In this document: positions 40,230 to 53,949 of the stretch, piece by piece
How positions within the stretch are numbered: the stretch's first letter is position 1
Layout of the letters: every line of letters starts with the position of its first letter
DNA from: Bombus terrestris
Taxonomy: Eukaryota > Arthropoda > Insecta > Hymenoptera > Apidae
Assembly (NCBI RefSeq): GCF_910591885.1
Contig: NC_063273.1
Coordinates: 10,292,001-10,356,000, forward strand
Direction of reading: 5' to 3'
Length of the DNA: 64,000 bases
Notes under the pieces: generated by a model
Seen by the model: the letters and a program-made list of their open reading frames with translations, nothing else
Told to the model about the DNA's origin: nothing
Database searches by the model: none
Translations under genes and position numbers: made by a program

Positions 40230-40290
40230 GCTCTCTCTTTCTCTCTCTTCCTTTCTCTTTCTCTCTTTGTATCTCTCCGTCTTTCTCGCT
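40230..40290 (+). repeat. Imperfect (CT)n pyrimidine tract
   Basis: CTCTCTCTTTCTCTCTCTTCC-type sequence, nearly all pyrimidine on the plus strand. Confidence 0.85.
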
Positions 40291-41600
40291 CGATTTGTTA
40301 GAGAATCGTGAACGAGGCACAGATTGCCGGTCGTGGGCGCGCACTTTGGTGATCTTTTAATGCGACGTTTGTGGCAAACAGATTAGATGAGATGATCGTT
40401 AGGTTGAATGTACTCAAGGTTTTATTCTGTCAGATACGGTTCCCAGCTTACTTTTGACGAAAGTTTTCTAATACTTTGTAATTGGTTGTTTTTAGGGAAT
40501 GGATATTTATATCCTCAATTTTGTAATGTTACATTTGGTCGTGTAATAATTCATATTATATTTATTTTCTTGAAAATAAAAAACGATAGGATCAGAAGTT
40601 TTTCTAATATTCAGTGTTTGTTTTATGGGATCCTTCACGATGAACATCCTTTCAAAATTTGTCGAAAATAGGTGGAAGTGTACCTGTAACTTTTGATACA
40701 CACTTTTATTCGATAAATAGATATATTTTCTAATTCATAATAGTTTCTTTTTTTAAATAGATGTTTCCAATTTTAATAATTATAGAAAAAGTTCTGCGAG
40801 TAGAAAGCATGAAATTTCTCAATTAAAAATATATCGAGTGTCGCGTAATTCGAAACGAGGAATTTGTCTAACACCGATAGGGGAATTATTTGAAAACGTG
40901 ACGACTCGATTGTCGTAGGGTCGAAACCATTAATAATACACTCGATCGGGTGGAGAACAATGCGTAAAGTTCGTCGAAGCGCGGGGGAGTAATTTGGTTT
41001 TAACGATTCCAATTTTGCCGTTGCCGTGGCCGCTTTTTTTATTCTTCCCCTCGATTCGGGAATGTGAAACGGCCGAAGTCTCCGAGGAAATCATTGAATA
41101 TGCAACTTAAGGAAATCCTCGGATATTGCGCTTTATTATAAACGGGCTGCCGCTTTCTCCCTACCGCCCACGAGGATCCCCCAATATTTCGAAGACTTTG
41201 CATATTCCCGAATCTGAAAATATTCGCGTGCAAAGTCCCGCGGGAGCTCAGATACCCGGGTTATATTTTCCTCGGGGGTTAGGCCGCGATCTCCTGTACG
41301 CCTCTCTAATACCTTCCGCTCTCTCGAATCAATTTGCATAAATAAATCCTCGATAATCAACAGTATAAGGTGAACTTCTGTAAACATATCGATGAAACTC
41401 ACTATTGTCTGTGATGCTTTTTATTTGAGAAATTGAAGAATTGAATATTGTTATGCTGTTGAAGGGACTTGTTCTAAACATGTGTATTTTGTTGTTGTAT
41501 CAGCATCCAATTCAAGTTACGCAATCCTTACGCTAATTACTTGTTTATGGAGTTACGCAAAGAAAGAAGTAGAACGAGAAAATTGTACTACGCTCTCGAG
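40291..41600. other. Intron stretch, no gene seen
   Basis: AT-rich at 40400-40830, GC-richer at 40860-41320 and AT-rich after that. No exon is supported. Confidence 0.55.
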
Positions 41601-41602
41601 AA

Positions 41603-41821
41603 TCTAAATGAAAAATTCTGTAATAAAGAACCCGAATGAAAAAATAGAGATACAATCACAGAAAGTTGATTACAAGGTAACAAGAAATTGAATGAGGAAA
41701 CTGTAATACAATCACAGGAACATGAATGAGAAAGCTAGAATATAATCGCAGAAGCTTGAGTGAGAAAGTTAGAACACAATCATAAGAATGTGACTAAGAC
41801 AATTAGTCACAGAAATGTAAC
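41603..41821 (+). repeat. 34-base minisatellite
   Basis: Units begin at 41689, 41723, 41757 and 41791, exactly 34 bases apart. An earlier copy begins at 41633 and degenerate sequence extends before it. The consensus is roughly TGAATGAGAAARYTRGAA followed by YACAATCACARGAANN. An extra segment of about 22 bases lies between the copy at 41633 and the one at 41689. The last copy, at 41791, is partial. Confidence 0.88.
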
Positions 41822-42445
41822 TAACTACAATTATAGCTACAAAACCTATGATCCAATCATAAAAATCTGTCAATGAAATAATCTAATAGAAACGTACACT
41901 AACAACGTTTCAAGTATTCATTCCTTTCTTAACACGCTTCAGAACTTTCATATCTGAAACGCCAGCTCGTTCCAAAAACACAAACGATGTTTATCACCAA
42001 CTACGATACCGTATCGCAGTAAAGCAAGCAAGCTCCAGGTTGGATTATACGTCTAATGCAGAGCGATCCATTAAAAAGTTGCGCGAAAAGTTGGAATCCC
42101 GTACGATTTGCCGTGACTTCGTTATCCGTGTGGACCAATAAGAGTCCGTGGCCATGCAGAGAGAACGTTGAGTCGGAACCGTTCGAAAAGCCCGAGGGAA
42201 TCGAATCGATGGAACTGGGTCGAGCGGTGTATTATGTCAGGGGGTTTGCGGTGTTCGTGGCGCGTACGTAGCAATTTCAGCATCCACGAGGAGTGCCGGA
42301 AGAGCTAGGTAAACCCAGGTGTACGCGTTGTGCATGTACACGCTCGCGCGGAACCTCCATTATAAATGGCGTCCCTCCGCGCTTCCTGTAACGAGAAGAG
42401 GGCTTCTCCTCGGGCTGCGCTAGAGAAAGGGTGGTGTAGAGAGAG
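41822..42445. other. Intron stretch, no gene seen
   Basis: AT-rich to about 42050, then GC-rich. TATAAATGGCG at 42360-42370 has the look of a TATA element but has no other promoter support. Confidence 0.5.
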
Positions 42446-42481
42446 TATGTGTATGTGTGTGTGTGTGAGAGAGAGAGAGAG
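42446..42481 (+). repeat. Compound (TG)n(AG)n microsatellite
   Basis: An ATGTGTATGTGTGTGTGTG run passes directly into GAGAGAGAGAGAGAG. Confidence 0.93.
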
Positions 42482-42530
42482 TGGTGGCGCGGCGAGAGAT
42501 TTCGGGTTGAAGGAAGGATAGGTCGGATGT

Positions 42531-42775
42531 ATAATTAGGCAGCGTTTGTAATTAGCGTAAATTGTTTCCCAGTAAGAGGGCTCGTGGATCTAATACCGAG
42601 CGGGAGGTGAAAACTATGATAAATTTAATATAATGCAATCCAGTTACCGTGCTCCAGACCGTGGCCGGGGGTGTAATTAATAAAGGCGAACGAGCGCGCC
42701 GCGGAAGGGGATCGCGTCTGCGTTCCTCGTCGCAGTCCGCGTTCAAACTAGAAATTAATCGCGTGACAGAATTTT
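42531..42775. promoter_or_regulatory. Candidate cluster of TAAT-core homeodomain sites
   Basis: TAATTAG occurs at 42532-42538 and 42549-42555. Further TAAT-containing words follow near 42675 (GTAATTAATAAAGG) and 42753 (GAAATTAATCGCG) within otherwise GC-rich DNA. TAATTA is a common homeodomain core. The clustering is suggestive only. Confidence 0.3.
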
Positions 42776-45700
42776 TGGATAACCTTGAATTCAAGTTGAA
42801 ACTAGAAGCTACCTGTGATAAAAATTTTGTATATTTTATTAAATCGACCTTGGCAATTCATTTTAACCTGTAATGGAAGCATTGTTTAGAAAAAAGTATA
42901 GCGGCACATGAGTTAGAGGACAATTCAAATCATGTTATTGTTTTGCCTCGGAGTATCAAGATCGTTAGGATACACGTAATGTAAGAATAAATAAACTCCG
43001 GGCAAAACAATGTCCCTGCTACGTGCCACCCTCAAACAAAGACGAATTTGAATTTTCCGACTTGAGAGTTACAGTCAGTTGTCGATCAGTTATCAACCAG
43101 TTATCAACGAATTAACAGCGATCTAATTAACGAGTCATTAGCAATCCTATTTTACGACTTATACACTGTACGAGCGTCTCAGCGAATATTGTGTGTACAT
43201 TAATTTATTTAATTATTTTTAAATACATTCGACCATTCGTCTAAACATCCTCTACTAGTCCTCTACAAAGGTTTTAGATTGTCTAAGATGAAACTTAATA
43301 TTGCAACGGAATTTTTGAATAGTCGTTGAATCGACACTGAAAATAGCTTTTAAAAGTGTAATGAAGTTGTTCAAAAGTGATTTTCAACCCATCTGAGAAG
43401 ACTTATCGTAGTAGGAATAAAGCTAAAACTGCAAGTGGGGATTCACCGGTGATTCTTCTCCGTCGAAGGAATTTCGTTTTGCATTAAACTCGTGGATAAT
43501 ACAGCCGCAGATGCAAATTATGGAATAGGAGGTTAAAATCGCGAAGGAAAATGAGTGGACTCGGAAAGAGGGAGAGATTCGGGCTGTGGAACGCAGGTGC
43601 GTGATTCTGCTTCGGAAATATACTGTTATCCGCTTAACTTAGACGCCGCCGAGACGGAAACCATCGCCGGTCCTCGTAATGGACGATCCAATAAAGATCG
43701 GTTATCTTTTCTCCGAGAGTTTGCTAGCGAATGAGCCAACGCGACGAGAGAAAGCATCGTACAGGTGAAAGAGCATCGACTCGATACATAGAAGATAGAA
43801 GAGGGAAGATAAACGTAAGATAGAATTCGAGTAGGATCCGTGATGTCGTACGTTTTTTAACAATTTCCAAGACTGTCGTTATCGAACGTGTGGTCAACGG
43901 CGTTGTAAGGAGCGAGCTAACGATACGAGATGCCGTCTTGAGACAATAACGGCTACATGGGCCATCAACCGAGCGTCCAAATGGCGGAGCAAGGACTTCA
44001 GCAGCGCTATAACACAAGACCTTCCTTGCTTTCGTACCAGATACTGGGTCGCGTATCCTTAACCAGCGGCTCTCGTCTCGGTGTCTCCTTTACGAGCCTC
44101 GAAACACCCAGACAGTCGTTCCCTTTGCAGCTTTCGCCAAAGACCTGCATTCTCGTCGTGAAACTTTCTAACAAGGAAGATATTCCACGAGCCAGTTGGA
44201 TAATGTCATTGAACGACATATGGCGGACCATATCAACGATTATTAGACGCTGGATTTCCATACAAATTTCAAGAAACGAAGTTCGGTGGAAATTTCTTTC
44301 GTTCACAAAAAATCATAAATATTACCACACCTTTGATATTTAACATATTTTTTATTACATTCAATCGGTGTAATCTTGCATCTTTAAATGTATTATAAAT
44401 AAATCATGATTATCCTATATTCTTCTTTTTGATCAGATAAAATGCAAATCAGGAAATCAATAAAAATGTCTAAACCTGTGCTTGATATCTTCGTCGATCG
44501 AAACATGCACCGAGTATCGGTTGCTCGTCGTTACGGAAAAGCTGGAGCCTGTCTCATTAGCAAATCCAGTTGTCAGACGGGACAGAGTTATGGCGTTAAT
44601 CGAGTCGAACTGGCAAGTAATTTTGTAAATCACCGCCGAGGCGTCGCTTTTTCCTGATTTTCCGACCACGAGAGTAAGAAGACGTTACGTCGTTAGTCTG
44701 GTATACCGAACGAAATTAAAGCAAGAAACTCGGCTCGGATGAAAGAGAGGCGCGAAGCGAACGATTCATCATCGAGCTATCGTCATAGCCCGGGAACGAG
44801 AATCCGCGGCGAACAAAGTTCACGGACAACATCGTAATAACCTGCCCCCGGTGCGTAATAACACTCCTAGGCGGAGTCTTTAATAACACGGGGATGACGC
44901 TAAACTAGGTAGACAAGCGTTAAGTCAGCCGAGTCTTGGGTAGCCGCCGCACAGCGAAGCAATATGAAGTCCGACCGGTAAAACTTCCGCAATATATACA
45001 CGCCGCGGCACGCTCGGAAATTAGAATCACCTTTCTTCGAAGGAAATTAAAAGTTACCACCGCGAGCAAAGGAAGAATTACGAAGTGGCTTAGGCTGCCG
45101 TCCCTGGTACGGCCAAATGGAACTCCATCGTCGCTACCTTCGCATCGGGGAAAAGTTGGAACGAGAGAAAAGCAACATGCTCTTTGAAAGGTTTGAAAAC
45201 AGTTGTGAGAATATTAGATTGTTCGGTAGGTTCGTGGCGGTTTTGATACTTCATTCATTGTATTCCGTATATCGCATAATATCGCACGGCAGAAAGATGA
45301 TAAATCCTTTTGTGTCGATTTTCAGACTTTGTAACGAGTAATCGATAATAACACGAAAGCTTAATTAATATGTTAGATTTTGACGATTTAATACAAATGT
45401 ATAAAGATTAGCAATGGAGCTACTAAACCAATAAAAATGATTGGTGTTAGATCTCTTAATTTCCAAACTACTAGAAATATTTAGTGATAAATTTAACAAA
45501 ATTAACATTAATTTTTATCAAGACAAAAATATAATTATTATATAGTTATTCTTTCTTATTATACTTATTAATATGTACTTCCATATTTCATATTTAAATA
45601 CATATTAGAGCTCGGTTTAATTAGTAATAACGTTAACATTTTTGTTCACAGTAAGATACAACAAAATATAATCTACATTGCAGAAACATTAATCAAAAGT

Positions 45701-46930
45701 CCAGTTTCCCTAAACTCGTCGACGTTCAAAAATCAATAGACTACACCATGCACCCTATTCACCCTCCGCTGCACCCTCAGCGTGCAAGGTGAAAAATAAT
45801 CACTCCAGCCGCGAAGGCATATGCTCACTTGAGGCGGATCACGAAAAGGCTGAAGGGTTGTGTTTTGGTTCGCCATCCAAGCAACCGAGCACTCGGAGGG
45901 TGGCAGATTGTTTGATGGTTGATTGTCGCGCACCGCTTCGGGGGTCGTCTGATTGGGTCGCCGCGAAACATCTGCCGGCCTCCCGCGGGGCTCCACGACG
46001 ACAATCATCCTACAATCGCGAGGTAATACACCGAAAGACGTCTTCATTCGGCTAGGGGAACACGTCGGATGAAAACGGAGGATTTGTCAGATCGGGACGG
46101 AGAAGTCAGCCGAGCCGTGTGTCGCGTGATAAACGAGTCCCCACGATTAGTGTGCCACTCTCTCTGTACTAACATGTTTGAGGTTTAACATAGCTTAGAC
46201 TGCGACGAAATTATCGGGAAAATCGAATGGAGATGTTCTAATTGCAAATATACAATGGCTACAAATAAAAGATTATTTGCATATATCCTTATCTTGTTAT
46301 GATGTGAGAAATGTGTTTTTATCAAACTCCATAAATTTCATTTTCATAGTATGAAATTTTTGTAGTCATACATAGAAGTAGTACTAAATTATATGAAATT
46401 TAATGTACTTGAGCCTAATTAATTGATATATAAATGTTATAATAATGCACATGCATAATGGTGTGCAGATATTTTTTATAATCATTATAGGTCCATGAGA
46501 TCCTATGATCCCATACTAGAGTCATCAACAATTAAAGCGTAAATAAAAGAAAGCAAATAAATTGCGTATATATGAAAAAGAACATAATGCATTCATACCT
46601 TCGCTATTGTAAAGTTAAGCAAATTTCATGAAACATTATGAACTGGTCGTTATTGACACTGAACGTTATTAACACATTAATCGTCTTAGTATTAATATTT
46701 CCTAGTCACTTCTTCTAATGATTTTTAAAGCTTTTCATTTCTACTCCTCATTTCCTTTTTTTACTTTGATTCTTAAGTACATAGCCCTATAAAAATCAAT
46801 GCTTCTTCTCAGGCAACTACAGCCTTAAATTACTATCTTCAACTGTGCAACCTTTATAATTTTTTAACAAATTTCCTCAACAGTTTAACATAATAGCGTT
46901 TGTTAAAAAAATATTCTCGTAAATTCTACC
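42776..46930. other. Intron stretch, no gene seen
   Basis: AT-rich at 42780-43420, 44330-44440, 45340-45720 and 46180-46920. GC-richer at 43440-44280, 44650-45180 and 45760-46150. Frames of up to 128 codons occur on both strands at 43957-44343 and are unrecognised. Confidence 0.55.
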
Positions 46931-47720
46931 TTTGAACTGGGTCGTTCACCGGCTGCCACGGAAGGACGGTGGAGAGGCGACTTTGAGCGGACCAGTGCAG
47001 GACGGGAAGAAGCGGCGGTATTGTGACAACGAATTAGAATCAAAAGCGACCCTCTTCCTTTCAGCCGATACGACTTTGTCCGCTCGACGACTTTCTGCGA
47101 GGGCCGGTGCTCATTCCATGGCAGACTCGCTCGTGCGCGTCATCCACCTGAAGCGCACACATAATCGCGCGGCCCGGCCAAAGAGGAGTTGCAGAAGAGA
47201 GGACCGTTTCTGCCTTTTAAAAGCGCGGCGCATACACCGAGCCATGGGACGAGAGACGACTGGCTAGGACGGTGAGAGGAAGGCAAGAGGAACCACCGGC
47301 AAAGGACGGAAAAAGAAGAAGGGACTTTTACAAAACTCATCCATCCCCCAAACCCTGGCCCGCGTAGAGACACTGATACCTACCGGCTGACGGTACCCAC
47401 CTACAACCCAACGACAATGGATCCTTTGCGGGCAAAAAAGCGTAAAAAGAAAGGGGTAAGAGGGGTTGGGTTCGGTGAAAAAGGAGGAGAGGGCAAAAGA
47501 GAGCGGTCCACCTCCGGCACGGGGAATGAAAGAAAGAGCGGCAATGATGAAAGCATTGTCCCTGTTCAACGGCTCCTCTCCCTGTGAGCCTTCGAGGCGG
47601 CCAGACCATCTTCTCCACCTTCGCCAGCGCCCCATCAGCCCCTGTCCGCATCCGGCATCCCCCTCCTTTTACATCCGATTTCTGTTCTTTCCGACACTGT
47701 GTTCACCGCAGAGGTGACAT
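46930..47720. other. GC-rich block, open on both strands, no gene called
   Basis: GC-rich and partly G/A-rich (47265-47540). At least five frames of 77-123 codons overlap here, on both strands. That mutual openness argues for base composition rather than coding. No domain is recognised. Confidence 0.5.
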
Positions 47721-48455
47721 TCAAAATTATTTAAAACGACGTTTACACGAACTATGGGCAACTAGGACGGTTGCCAACTTAGGACGGTTAAATCTTGATA
47801 CTGATTTTACGAGCAACGTCTTCTAGGTTAATTGGAAAAGAGAAAAATGAGTGACGATACGTAGTCAAGTGACCAATGTGATACGTCCAATTTTAAAACT
47901 AGAAAAGTTGTGTAGTAAGTTTTAACACGAATGATCTATAGCATTTTTATACTCGGAACTCACTATTCTACGTAATATTCTATGTATAATAATAATTAAA
48001 AAAAATATGATTATATGTTTCCTTAAACTTTAATACTCTGATACTGGTACTAAACTTTGATATGTAGCATTTTCATCTATTATTATTTGATATAGTGAAC
48101 ACATTTGAATTGCTATAGATAGCAGTGTCTGAATCACGGTTCGAACAGCAAATATCGTGACACGACTTAACACGGAAGTAATTACTCGGTCCACATTCTG
48201 CCCTCGAGAACGTCCGGACACGTGTCCGTCCGAGGCGAGCTTCCACGAAGATTACGAGACGCGCAACCCCAATTCAGGAATGTAATTCGAGAAGCCAAGT
48301 GTTTGCGTGTCTTCGAATGCTGGAGTCCCACGAGCCGATCACAGAAGACCCTTGACTCGTCCCGCGTAATAACGCGATAATCTTCTCGTGCAAAACAAAT
48401 AATGGGGGTTCCTGCCCCTTGGCTAACTTCAACCCTTTTCCTGAAACTCTGCGAT
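47720..48455. other. Intron stretch, no gene seen
   Basis: AT-rich to about 48110, balanced afterwards. Nothing supported. Confidence 0.6.
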
Positions 48456-48480
48456 GAAAGAGAGAGAGAAAGAGAAAGAA
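48456..48480 (+). repeat. Imperfect (GA)n tract
   Basis: AAAGAGAGAGAGAAAGAGAAAG-type purine run. Confidence 0.85.
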
Positions 48481-50219
48481 CAATCCCCGATGATCGATCA
48501 CAATCGGCTCCTTTCGTTCGAGGGTGTTCTTCGCAACGTCGACGCTCGCAGAGAATACAGCCTATACAGGGGTTTAGGGTTACGACCCCTACGCAGCCGT
48601 CGCGCTGTTATTCTTCCAGCGAAAACTATTTACAAAGTCGGGGCTAATGGCATCAAGAGATTTCGCTCCATATGCCTCGACGCCCCTGCCAGAATTTCGC
48701 TCGTTACTACGACTCTCTTGCTCTCTTCTACAACATTAGCGTACTGTTTCTAACCAGATCCACTGAGCCTCCAGTGGCGTACCATCTCCTTTCTTTCGAA
48801 TTTTTCTATTTATTCGTTCTGTAAATGAGTCTCTCCGAAGTGAAATCAATCCGTTTTTTGTTAATTTCCTAATTTTCTTATACAAATCCACGATTAACGT
48901 TCAATTCTCAATTTGCTTTTAGTTGTTCTTCCCAAAAGGATGGCATAAGTGGTGGTAAAATCTAAAGTAAATGTAAAATACGGTGTTTATAACATCATCA
49001 TTTTTCTGTGCTTTCCAATTTATAGAGTTGACCAGTATGGCCTCTGAGCAGCTTAAATGTCGAAGTTAATGAAAACATATTATTCACAACATTTAAAAAT
49101 CTTTATCTTCATCGACACGTGACTACTTAGGGCAGACTCTTCAATTTTGGCCTAACTGTATTTTAATCTAACGAATGATCTTACATATATACATGGAAGT
49201 TAATCGGTCTTAGCAAATTTTTAGAACGCGGACACTTGTTGTGAGATCATAAATACTATCAGATTTAGGTTTAAACGATTACATGTCATCGAAGCTTTTA
49301 GTGGCCCCGTCGAAGTCAAAAACGTCCTTCCTGCCTACGCCAGTGATAATGCCGCTTCTGAACGAGCGTAAAACGAGCCGAGGAAGGGGCCAGCAAATGC
49401 ACGTGTGGAGCGTAATGCAATAAAAGTTTGTCGAGTGGGTTGAAACGTATGCATATTGACCCGGTCAATCTCGTAACGCTACCGATCATCCACACCTCCA
49501 TCTTCCTCGCCCCTCCATATTGGTGTCGGTTTCCACGGCTCGCCATTGCGTAGGTGCGATCCGTTCATTGGAACGCATTTAACTCGATTTCCAGGACCGG
49601 TCTCCATAACACACAGCTCTTTGTCGCCTCGTATGCAAATCGTCCTTGAGAAAACGAGAGACGTACGTACGTGCGTAATTCACGCTGCTTTTGAAAGTCC
49701 AAACACGTTACAATTCTCCTATTAAAATCAATCGACATGTACTACATCGCAATCAAATCACACGCTAAAACGTGTCATTCCCTTCATAATATCGATTACA
49801 TTTGCCCTTAATTTTCCACCGACCAAGTATACAAACGAGTGACAATGGTGTTTTCACAGGTCAACATCCGCACTCGAGAAGAATCGAGAAGGACCGTTAA
49901 GTCTACGAAAACGGCGGCTCATTGTGAGAATTTAATTGACCGAGAGCCCGACAATCCCAATCTCGAAACTACCAGCGGAATCGTGGAACAACGTGGATCC
50001 ACAGAGCGCACCCCTTCGCTCTCGACTTCGGTACCCCTTTCACTCGTGTACACCAACCCTCTCTCGGTCGTCGCCCGTCACGAACGCCTATTCTTCTCGC
50101 GTTCTCCTCGTGGCTGCCGCCCCCGCCTACACTCACCCCTAATATCGTCTCGCCCCCTTCGCGGCCACGGTTCTTCTCTCCCTTTCGCACAGGCGAACGC
50201 GCACAGCGCACACAAATGG
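48481..50219. other. Intron stretch, no gene seen
   Basis: Balanced at 48480-48760, AT-rich at 48780-49280, then GC-richer from 49300 with a C-rich section at 50000-50210. No exon is supported. Confidence 0.55.
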
Positions 50220-50430
50220 AAAACGGATTGATTAATCGTAGTAATTACCGATCAGCCCCCGCTAATTAGATATCCGACTCCTGCCCACCCTACGGCCCCC
50301 AGAGGGTTTCCCGCTTCGCTATACGGGACATAGTGATGGCGGTGGTGGTCGTACCACTGCGAGAGGGGACTTCGCAGACGACCGACGGTGCTTGATGAGA
50401 GAGAGACGCCGTCAGCCAGCTGAGGGTGGA
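50220..50430. promoter_or_regulatory. Candidate homeodomain-site cluster beside a GC-rich block
   Basis: TGATTAAT at 50229-50236 fits the loose Exd-Hox composite pattern TGATNNAT. GTAATTAC at 50241-50248 is a perfect palindrome around TAAT, and CTAATTAG lies at about 50262-50269. All three fall within 41 bases and are followed by a GC-rich block. A plausible enhancer fragment, unproven. Confidence 0.35.
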
Positions 50431-53400
50431 AAGCACTGCTAAATGAGATTGTTACACGAAGCCAGGCAATGAGTCCGAATCAACGATGTGTACTACACGA
50501 TTTTGGATTTCTGTGGCTGGACGAACGCACCAGCCGCGCTTGCATTGCTTAGTCTTGTTTGTCAAACGTGACGTGTATTCTTTGAGTTATCTTTGAGCTT
50601 GTGGCCTTATTGTTAATAGGGTTTATTAACTTCTACCATTTATTTTGAATGATATGTTCGTTGCAGCTCTTCGTTTTCTAGAATCTTTAGGAATTCATTC
50701 AAATAAATTTATCGTTCTATGAACGATACTACAGTGAATAGTTCGAATGGTACACGAAAGTCGGTCGATTATTAGAACTATCACAATTTAAACAAATGAT
50801 TTGAAGAAAGAATTTCATCAAGCCGGAAACGAAACAAGGAATCGATCAAAGAACTTTGAGGTGCGCTCTTGCAAAGAATACTGAAGACAAATATTCCGTT
50901 TACCACACCTTCGCAAATGTTTCTGCTAGCTTACTGGCATTTTGACAACAGTGAACTTATCAAATATCGAAGAAAAAATTTTTTCATGCAACAAACGAGA
51001 CCAGAAATCCGTTAAGCATCTTTAAACGACATTCTACTAAAGGACACTAAACACACAAAACATCGATCCTATCGTTCCTAATGAAATATCCAATTTCAGC
51101 ACGATCCAATTTCCACCAACATCAAGACAAAGTTTCCGCACATTTTCCTATGCATCACTCGATGACTACCAAACAGTCTGGCAACGAACGTTGCTCCATT
51201 CCCTTTGGTCCGCTTCTATCGCAGCACCATCAATCGCGCGGCGAGGCGCGCGAGCTCCCGCGGGCCTCCTTCGCGTCGCGGATCAAGCTCGACGTTGTGC
51301 AGGCTCGTTTGTACGTTGTAAGAGCAGGTGATGCCGGGGACCGTAAGTCAGCCGGGTGTACGGTGTCACCGGTGCGCGCTCGTATCGCGTCACTCCATCA
51401 CCTCGAGGCCCTTTCTCGCACCGCTGACGCGCCTTACACGGCTGCCCCAAGATTTTCAACTCGGCCGAGCATGAGCGCGGGGGCTTCGGTTACCCTACAG
51501 AGTTTCAGCAGCGGCCGCGACCCACGATAAACTTGGATCCTTGTCACGCATCCGGATCTTCCGTCGTCTCCAGAAATCCAAGAGCCTCGAGATGCACCGG
51601 GCTCGAAAGTGTATAGGATGTTCATACGCTTCCTTGGTATGAATTTGCAGTTTCGAAGATTTTTAAGATGCAGAAAGATGTGTTCTTTGTGGTTTGGTTG
51701 ATCAATATTTAATAATCTGTTGCTTTTTGAGTTTTTCAGATGACCCACCATAAATCCTCTTGAAATGTTAATCATACGTTTTTCAACAGGTTGCAATTTC
51801 TAACATCGTTGTTTTACTTTCCCTGCTGTGGTATGAATTATGGGACTGAATAAATAAAGGGGAATTGTATTTATAACGAACTATTTTCGAATTCATTTTT
51901 ATTATTGTGATACGATATTTTTTCGCATATGAAGGGGTTGAAATATGGACACGAAGATAGAGTATTACGATCCTTATTCAAATGGTTTATACAAATTTAA
52001 ATAACTTTTTAGCGCCATATAAAGAGAACGATTTTTCCGAGAGATCAATTTTCCCAATCCCAAGAACAGCACCAGAAAAAGAAAGAATTTTTCTTTTACC
52101 CGACAAAGGCCGACTCGTGCACCGAAGGTCCTGCTTCCCGGAACGAGCTCATTTGCGGCGAATCGACTGTTCTCCAGCTCTCACGGCTAATCGAATCGCC
52201 TAATCTTCGTCGGATTCGAACCGAATCGCTCCTTACACGGAATGCAAACGACTCAGGCCGTATCCCGCGCAACCTTTCTTCCCACGAGGACCAGGAACGG
52301 AAAAACGTCGCCCACCATAAATCCAGCCAACACAAACCGACCAAGAGGATCAACCTGTACAATCCCACCTGTACTTCACGCAAACATTACCAAACTCCGT
52401 TTACCTCGTATGAAACGGCAGTCTAACTATACTATATTCAATTACCACGTCTTATTTAAACGCTGTCTGTGGGTTCCGTGGTGGTTCACGTTAACAAAAC
52501 ACGTTGCCACCTCCGCGCATCCGGATGATTTAGCATCAGCCATCATTCCATCGTCCCGACAGCGATGGTTTTGGCCCAGCAACGTTTTCGCGGAACGCGT
52601 AAAAGAGATTAGTTCGGCCGTGGCCGCAGAAGTGACGTTTAATGGCCATTGCGCTCAAAACTGCGACAACCGCGCGCGCCCGGTGCAACAATATTTGCGA
52701 AGCACGCGGCACAAGTAGGATCGGCGATGTGACGAGGGAGGGAGGGTGCAGTGTCGACCAAGGGGGAGGGATATTAACATCCGGTCTGAGGATTTACGGC
52801 GCCATTCGCGTGGCTCCCGGGTCTCGGACGATTTTGTAAAACGAAACGTCTCGTTAGCAAGTCGCTTACAGCCGAACGCTCTGCGTGTCCACGTGTTATA
52901 TGCATGTATATATATAGACATGGATGTACGTACACGTTTATAACGTACACACCGGGACGAAGACTGCTTGGTGGTTTTACAGCGGTCTAAATTACCCGTG
53001 CGACGTACAGTTATGATGTTAACGATCCGCTCGAGGAACCGCGACAACGACGGAGCAGGGAGGAAGAGTGGTCGAGTGCTTGTACACCGTGCTAGTCGCC
53101 TGGTGCATGCGAAATCACTCTGTGGATGTTACTCTTCGGCTCAGAAAAGATATCGTATCGTGAGATGAAAAAAAATAGCGTGTTCCTTTTGATAGGGTGC
53201 TGGTGGTAAACGTGTTAGGTTCGTTAGCGGCGTCGATAAAGTTGTTCGTTTTGTTTTGGACGAGTGGACGAGTTATTAAGCTTGTTTCGTTTGAAATTGT
53301 CTACTGATTGTTCGATAACGTTCGATAAGTCCAATAAGCGTTGTAAATGTACGAAGATCGATACGTATTGGCTTGATTTAAACGTAATTTCGATTCTTAC

Positions 53401-53940
53401 TATACCTGTACCTACCGAGAGAAATAATTTCAAGAGACTCATACTTCGTAGTCTATGATAAAATCGTTTTGTAAAAATGATATTCTGTGATCACAAGAAA
53501 CTTGAACCTCGACCGAATTTGTTAGGCACAGAGTAAGACAATGTCTGTTTTAGGTCCATTACGTTACAGAAGTTTGAAGAGGACATGAATACAACTACGT
53601 GATATTCTTTCATGACACTATTTGACTACCACCTTTTGCAGACACTGCGGAATTAGTTAGATAGAAGACATATGAATTGTTTCACAAATGGATGACATAT
53701 GACTGAACCAACGCGTACAGCATCTCAGTCAAAATCTTCGTACAATCATATGGATGATGACGACATGAAACGAAATAATACTATCGTAATGAATTATCTC
53801 ATTTTTACATTCCACGAAACCACTATTACTTTCTTATCAAGGGAATAGGTAAGATCCGAAGAACGAGAGTTTCAATAAACGCGGCGTTGCTGTATGGCAA
53901 CGAAGCCGAGTGCCAAGCTCTTTTTCTTCTGCTTGGAGAA
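50430..53940. other. Intron stretch, no gene seen
   Basis: AT-rich at 50560-51170 and 51610-52070, GC-rich at 51190-51560 and 52610-53100, then AT-rich at 53260-53870. The short alternating stretch at 52895-52960 is rich in TATATA and GTACGT. Frames of up to 158 codons are unrecognised. Confidence 0.55.
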
Positions 53941-53949
53941 CGAAGGCCG

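Noticed and set aside
47140..47720. Five overlapping frames of 77-123 codons
   Set aside because: Frames are open on both strands in the same GC-rich block. No domain and no consistent splice structure.
52212..52222. GGATTCGAACC, a perfect match on the minus strand to a tRNA B-box
   Set aside because: The surrounding bases do not form a five-pair T stem, and no A-box, anticodon arm or acceptor stem is present.
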